Source of the DNA: Saposhnikovia divaricata
Lineage: Eukaryota; Streptophyta; Magnoliopsida; Apiales; Apiaceae
Direction of reading: 5' to 3'
DNA: 64,000 nucleotides
Assembly (NCBI GenBank): GCA_036435485.1
Contig: CM071600.1
Location: 116,118,046 to 116,182,045 of the forward strand
In this document: positions 58,287-64,000 of the stretch, piece after piece
Layout: every line of letters begins with the position of its first letter
Position numbering within the stretch: position 1 is the stretch's first letter
The notes under the pieces: model-generated
Database searches by the model: none
Seen by the model: only the letters and a program-made list of their open reading frames with translations
What the model was told of the DNA's origin: nothing
Position numbers and translations under genes: made by a program

Positions 58287-60402
58287 CAAGTTAACCACGA
58301 GTTAACCAATACAATTTTTTAGTATATAATATAATTAATCGCTTGATATAATTTAATTATTATTCCATGCAATCCTCGCAATCAAGATTAACCCCTCCCC
58401 CGCTGTGCTAAAACCAATCTCAGAAAACAACTAATTAATTCATCTTTGTCCTTATTAATTACACTTTTCTTATATCAAAACATTATTCAATAACAATGAA
58501 TCATCAATCACTTCCGCTTTTTCCATGAAATTTTATATTTGCATAATTTTGATTTAAATATATTTTTTATATGTTATACCCCAATTTACAAAACATGCGA
58601 GATACTAATTATATATTTTTTTTACTCAGTTTTGGACTACTCAATATTTATTATTTTAATTTAAGTTTATTTATACTTATATAATGTTCTTTAAAAACTT
58701 AACTAAACTTTAGCTAAATGATTATTACTTAGCTATTTATCATAGTATTTTATGGGATGATCTTAACTCCATGCGAACAAAAGTAGAATATCATCAATCA
58801 AAATGATGATGTCAGCCCCGAAACTTTAGTTTAATATTTTTTGGGAGAAGAGGAGAGAGTGGAACAACTACAGCATTTGTTATAAAAAAATAACTAGTAT
58901 TGATAACTAGACAGATCGTTACTAAAAATTATATTTTGTTTCTAATATAAAAAGGTGCCCTTTTTAATTTTATATTCTTGTATTAAAGTAAATTAAATTC
59001 TCATATCCTAACCTAAGCGGAGACACATCGAATTTACTTGATTGATTGATAATATTTATTTTTTAATATCAACAAAACCTTAAATATATGCATTCAAAAA
59101 AAAAACAAAACCTTAAATATAGGTAAAAAAAAAAACTTAATAACTTGGTAAATGGATTCTACACAAATAAAGATATTTATTAACAATAAAAAAAATGAAT
59201 TCAAAATAAAAAAATGAGGGCTTCATTTTATGTATTCTACTCTTAGTTTTGTTTGCTAACATCTCAATGTTGTTTTCAGTTATATAGTAACACACTTAGA
59301 TTATTTGGGCACAGAGTAACATTACATGTAATTGTCAGTTTTTTCGCGTATTATTTTCGTTTCGTGTAAAAAAAATTCGTGTAGTTTAATTACATTTTGT
59401 GTTCAAATTTTGGATGCACAAAAAAATTTCATGTCATTTTCATGCAAGACCCCAAAGACACTCGGCATTAATGTACATAACACAAATGATTTGTTAGGGC
59501 TACTTAAGCACTTTCTTCTAATATATGTCAGAAAAATACTTAATTTTAAAGAAAAATGAATTTCATGTTTTTTAACCCGATAATCAAATTACAAGAACGC
59601 ATATATAATAATGTGATTACATGTTTATATATTATACATTTGATTTTAATTTCATGTACAGTTTTCAGTTTCAATTGTCAGTCGTCAAATAGGAAAAAGA
59701 TAGGTGATACTCATTTTCAAATATCTTATTTTATTCGTAAGGAAGAGATCAGGTTGGGTTCGATCCGAATTTTGTAAAATCCTAATCCATATCCAAATAT
59801 TTTTTAATTTTAAAAATAAATTCAAATCCAAAAATCAATATTCAAAGCCAAATCATTCGGGTTTCGGATTAGATCTGGTTTTTTCGGGTTTCCAAAATTA
59901 GTAATTGTGTAGTCAAATTTAAAATAATTGTTGCACGCAAACAATATTAATTATATTTATACAATAATATAAACTTAAATTGATTAAATTAAGTAAGTAG
60001 TCAAATATAACATATTGTACGAATTGACATAATAAGTAAAATTTAAAATATGTTTAAAAAAAATTCTATGTATATAACATAAAAGAAAATTTTATGTAAA
60101 GCAAAGAAAATTACATCATAAATATTTCAATAAAACTTGATATTGAGAAATAGAAGTTATAATTACTAAATCAGTATTGACTATTTCTAATTAAATATTT
60201 GAATAAAAATAATTAAATTATATGTCTTACATCTAAAATATTACATATAATAATTTCAAATTAAAATATTATATTATTCATGTATCGGGTTTCTGTACAA
60301 CTAAAATTCAAATCCAAATCAAAAATATTTCGAGTTTAAAATTTAAATCAAAATTAAATCCAAAATTTCAGATTTGGTATATCCAAAATTTCGGATTTCG
60401 GA
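58287..60402. other. AT-rich intergenic DNA, no gene recognised
   Basis: Short open frames at 59332-59901 have no recognisable domain. AAAAAGATAGGTGATACTCA and the following 20 bp at about 59694-59733 repeat the sequence at about 44533-44573. From about 59750 to 60402 the words TTCGGGTTT, TTCGGATT and AAATCCAAA recur, resembling low-complexity ends of non-autonomous DNA elements. Confidence 0.5.
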
Positions 60403-60651
60403 TGTAACGATCGTAAAAAAAAAATTGTAAGATATTTCGGCATTTTATTATTTATCGGATTAAATAGTTAAATCGCGAATGGGTGTACCGAATTTTTTTG
60501 GAATTTAGTCAACTACTATTTTAATCATTTGATTTCCTTAGAAAGCGAGTGATCTTAGTAGTTGATAATTTGATCTCGTTATAGATTTTGAAGGTAGCCG
60601 TATTAATTACATTTTAATTATATTATTAACAAAATAATGGTTATTAGTATA

Positions 60652-60755
<104 letters not shown>

Positions 60756-61515
60756 GGGGTAGTGTTATGGATAAGAATGAGATTTGGTCATTATTAAATT
60801 AGCAAGTTTATAATTATATACATTATTCTAGAAAATGATAGAAGCAAGCTATATGCTTAAGTTAATTATCCCCGTTAACTTTACTAATTAGGTAGCTTTG
60901 TGTGGACTTGGGAATACAGTTGGTGGCTCTGTTTTTTGTTTGCTGAAATTAAGGTAATAAATCCTCACTTTCTATTTACAATATTGATTGAGTGTGTGTA
61001 GTATCTGTTACATCACGTTGATTGGTTCCACAATTTTTGTTGATAGTTAGTTAGGGACCAACCATATATATATAAACATCCATGTGTAAAGTGATTTAAA
61101 CGAGTATAATTTTTATGAGTAATTGGGTGAGGTGATTAAATTAGGGAGAAGTAATAACTGGGACCAAGATAGAAGAAAAATACACCCAAACCCCAAAATA
61201 AAATTAGAGTTTCATAAAATTTGGGGCTTTTTAATTTTTGACTAATTGAACAAAATTGTTGATGAAATATGATTAGTGGGTGTGGCATAAGAAGTACTAG
61301 AATGGTTTTGTTACGGTTGGAGGTTGGAGTCGGGGGGAGCCGCTGCGGCAGATGTCGCCGGCGATGGTGGTGGCGAGCGTCGGTTGGAAGACTGGGGGAG
61401 AGAAGTGAGTCGGGTGCGTGTACGTATAAGTTGTGTGTGTGCTGAGTGTGTGTTGGGAGGTGCTGCCATGTGTGTGTAGTGTAAAGGAAGGAACCACCGA
61501 ATGGTGGTGGTGGTG

Positions 61516-61518
<3 letters not shown>

Positions 61519-61548
<30 letters not shown>
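61519..61548. repeat. (GA)n microsatellite
   Basis: About 14 GA units in a GC-richer part of the LTR (CGGCGATGGTGGTGGCGAG upstream, GGCCGGTGGTTCGCCGG downstream). Confidence 0.95.
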
Positions 61549-61549
<1 letters not shown>

Positions 61550-63616
61550 GGGTGAGAGTAGAGATGGCTGCCGGAGTACTTCCGGCCGGTGGTTCGCCGG
61601 AAATAGGAAGGGTGATGAGTGCATGTGGGTGAAGGAAGGAGGAGAGGGCAGTTTGGTAAATATTAATAATAATAATAATCATTATTATTATAATTAGAAT
61701 ATACACATGTAAATGGGTGTGATTTTAATAGATTTTAATTTGAGTATAAGTGGTAATTATTAAAGGTTTTGAGTTTAATATTTAATCATGGGTGAATATT
61801 GGAGATTGAGATTTGTATCATAATGAAATTGGATTATGAGTAAAATATTAAAATGAGGATTAATCGGGTGTTTAATAATTATTTTATTAATTAATTATAT
61901 TATTTATTAAGCGGATTTAGCAATAAAGAAATGATTGAATATTCGAGGATTGAGAATCATATTATTTCGAGAATTTTAGGAGTTGTGAATATTTAAATAC
62001 ACATAATTATTAAAGATTTTATAAACCGAGTAAATATTAACTTAATAATAGTAATCAATATAGCGCAAATTTGGAGTGACATTTTATTTGTAAATGATAC
62101 TAAATTATTTCTTTTAATTAATATTTTATTAGAAGTCTAAATAGCTCGGGATTTGCAAATCTCAGAGATTAATTCGTAAGTGGATTTAAGCGAGCACCAG
62201 AACTGAGGCAAGTTCACTCTTTTCCCTGCTCTTTGAGAATTGTATGAAATTGTTTGTGAGGTTATTTCTCATGTGATTTTGATTATCTCTTAAATAATCT
62301 TATTGCCCATTTATTTTCACGTTAGCGATAATATCTCTGCATCAATTATTTGTTACATTATAGTAGTATCTTTAACTATATTGAACCCGAACTTCTTTAA
62401 AATCTCTGTCAATTCTATTATATAAAGTAATTTTTTTTCTCTCAATTAAGCTAGTCTTATTGATCAAGATAGCTAGAAGCTTATTATCTATCAGTCAGAT
62501 TTATCTTTCAAATCTCGACTACTTTTATTCAAATCAGCGGTTCATTGATTCAAATCATTATTGCTAAATAAGATTAATTATGTCCATCAATAAATCTTTA
62601 AGATTAAATTAGAGCTATTCTCATTCTTTCGAGATAGCCACCTTCTTGTCAATCATAAGTGGTGCATCATTCGTACCACTGAAGAAATTTAATTGTATTC
62701 ATAAAATTAATCTATTGTTCAGATTAATGTGATGTTGTGGCAGCCTTGATGATAGATCAGGTTTGAGCATAATTTTATTCGAATTGAAGGAATTCTTTTC
62801 GGAGGTGAAGTGTTTGTACTCGGTGAAAATCTTGTAGAGACTGGTCAACGCGGGCAATTACCCGTGGTTTCGGCGTGGTATATTATCCAAGAAAAATTTG
62901 GATAATAATGGCACTAATGTTGCCAGGGTTGAAAATGATAACCCATTTTATGCTAGCAAATAGAGAATTTTGGTGGTACCACATTATAGTCGTGATCGGG
63001 CTGTGTGTGGCATTACAGGAGAACGGTACTTGAGACATGGTAGTTGATCGCACCATGGGGTACCGAGCGGTGGAAAGACCGGTAATCTTTATCCGAAGAT
63101 GGAGTGTTGGAGTTAATAAAATTATCTTAAGTTCCTTCCATTGAAGTGATTTCTTGATCATTTTCTAATCTCTGTTGTTTGGTGGCTATATTCGGTGAAG
63201 TTATTATTGTGTTGCTTTATTGTTCTTGAGTAGTGAGCTTGCTGAGCAATCATTGCTCACTTTTGCTATAAATCATAATCTTTTAAGAGTCAAAGGCGAA
63301 TATGTCTCGTACCAGGCGGACAACCAGAAAACGGATCATCTCAAGAACAAGGGGAAGGAGCATGTCCAGAACAAGGAATAGAAAAGTTGCCTTTCTTAAT
63401 GTATGCTTAAAGCATCTTTTGTAATGGTTAAAGTATGTTGTACTAAAGAAATGGTAAGGTATGTAATAATAATGGTAGACTTGTATGACGAATACTCGAC
63501 CTTAAACCTGTGGGGCGATTTAATAAGGTTTATAAGTATGTTTCATAATACAGGTGATGGATTGGTGATGTAATGACCCGAAGCCACTTGTAGTGGGTTT
63601 GGGGGCGTTACAATTT

Positions 63617-63627
63617 TGGTATCAGAG
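63617..63627 (+). other. Primer binding site of the gypsy element
   Basis: TGGTATCAGAG, 4 bp after the LTR end, complementary to initiator Met-tRNA. It confirms that 60403-63612 is a 5' LTR. Confidence 0.85.
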
Positions 63628-63822
63628 ATTAGTTATATTCTTAGGAAATTCGAATCCTTAGGAATATAATACGGTATAGGTGAGTAATATATTGCATGCC
63701 CGAAGGCAATGAATCAAGGACTAGGGATATAGACAAATAGTTCGACCTATTATATATATAAGTGCACATGAATAAATCTATCCTAAGATAACTTAGCATA
63801 ACCTAGTTCTTTGATTTTGTAG

Positions 63823-64000
63823 ATGTCAGACTACCCCATATCCATTTGACCCTGCTGCTGCTAGCTCGGATAGTGACCCCTCAGAGGAGGTCATGATAGT
63901 CGATAGTACGACGGAGGATTCATCGATACAGATCTTATCACCTCCTCCACCTGAGATCATTGATTTAGAGGATGATGCTGTTTCACCCCCTCTGGCTTGC
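63823..64000 (+). pseudogene. Start of gypsy gag, partial, probable frameshift
   Basis: An ATG at 63823 opens a frame that stops at 63847-63849. The +1 frame is then open to the window end with an acidic, Ser/Pro-rich sequence (DPAAASSDSDPSEEVMIVDS) typical of an N-terminal gag segment. A one-base indel just after the start would explain this. The rest lies outside the window. Confidence 0.5.

Noticed and set aside
61136..61706. Overlapping minus-strand open frames of 131 and 162 codons
   Set aside because: They lie inside a gypsy LTR and read a GA microsatellite and a GC-rich leader; no family signal.

Overview
The window is nuclear DNA of a flowering plant, almost certainly a eudicot. It is AT-rich and intron-containing, and it is packed with Ty1/copia and Ty3/gypsy retrotransposons, solo LTRs, MITEs, a Helitron-like element and TA/TAA/GA microsatellites. 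Sirevirus-type LTRs with short motif arrays made me think of Apiales, but that is a guess.

Only three host genes are convincing. On the minus strand, COI1 (jasmonate receptor F-box/LRR protein) has three exons between 12921 and 15717 that assemble to 592 codons. On the plus strand, 25907-27787 is an uninterrupted 626-aa P-class pentatricopeptide (PPR) protein resembling the restorer-of-fertility-like group; two decayed relatives lie just downstream. On the minus strand, 29792-34795 is a four-exon gene for a 669-aa plant protein of unknown function with a conserved N-terminal half and a Ser/Pro-rich C-terminal half.

The rest is mobile DNA, much of it nested. (1) 1-8.9 kb: an old plus-strand copia element (gag, zinc knuckle, protease, start of integrase) is broken by a minus-strand gypsy-type LTR on its left and by a whole minus-strand Tnt1-like copia element (2434-7707, target duplication gtaat). 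(2) 9.5-12.4 kb: LTR scraps and a diverged ~0.5 kb direct duplication downstream of COI1. (3) 16-19.2 kb: Stowaway-type MITEs and palindromic foldback elements embedded in TA microsatellites. (4) 19.7-25.3 kb: LTR-like non-coding DNA. (5) 35.0-40.3 kb: a TIR element flanked by an 11-bp repeat, split by a 4.5-kb Helitron-like element, which itself contains a Mutator-like inverted-repeat element with a 9-bp target duplication. (6) 40.7-44.6 kb: an irregular tandem repeat of about 0.3-0.36 kb, interrupted by a Sirevirus-type solo LTR that in turn contains a gypsy-type solo LTR; both still have 5-bp target duplications. (7) 44667-58281: a 13.6-kb Sirevirus-like copia element with nearly identical LTRs, gag, pol and a large third coding region after pol. 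The motif AAGTCTTA/AAGTCATA is repeated in its LTRs and again in its post-pol spacer. (8) 60403-64000: a 3.2-kb gypsy LTR, primer binding site and the start of gag, running off the window.

The items most worth a second look are the third coding region of the Sirevirus-like element together with its motif arrays, the three-level nest at 35-40 kb, the TA-bounded foldbacks carrying TGACGTCA, and the tandem-repeat array that is disguised by insertions.
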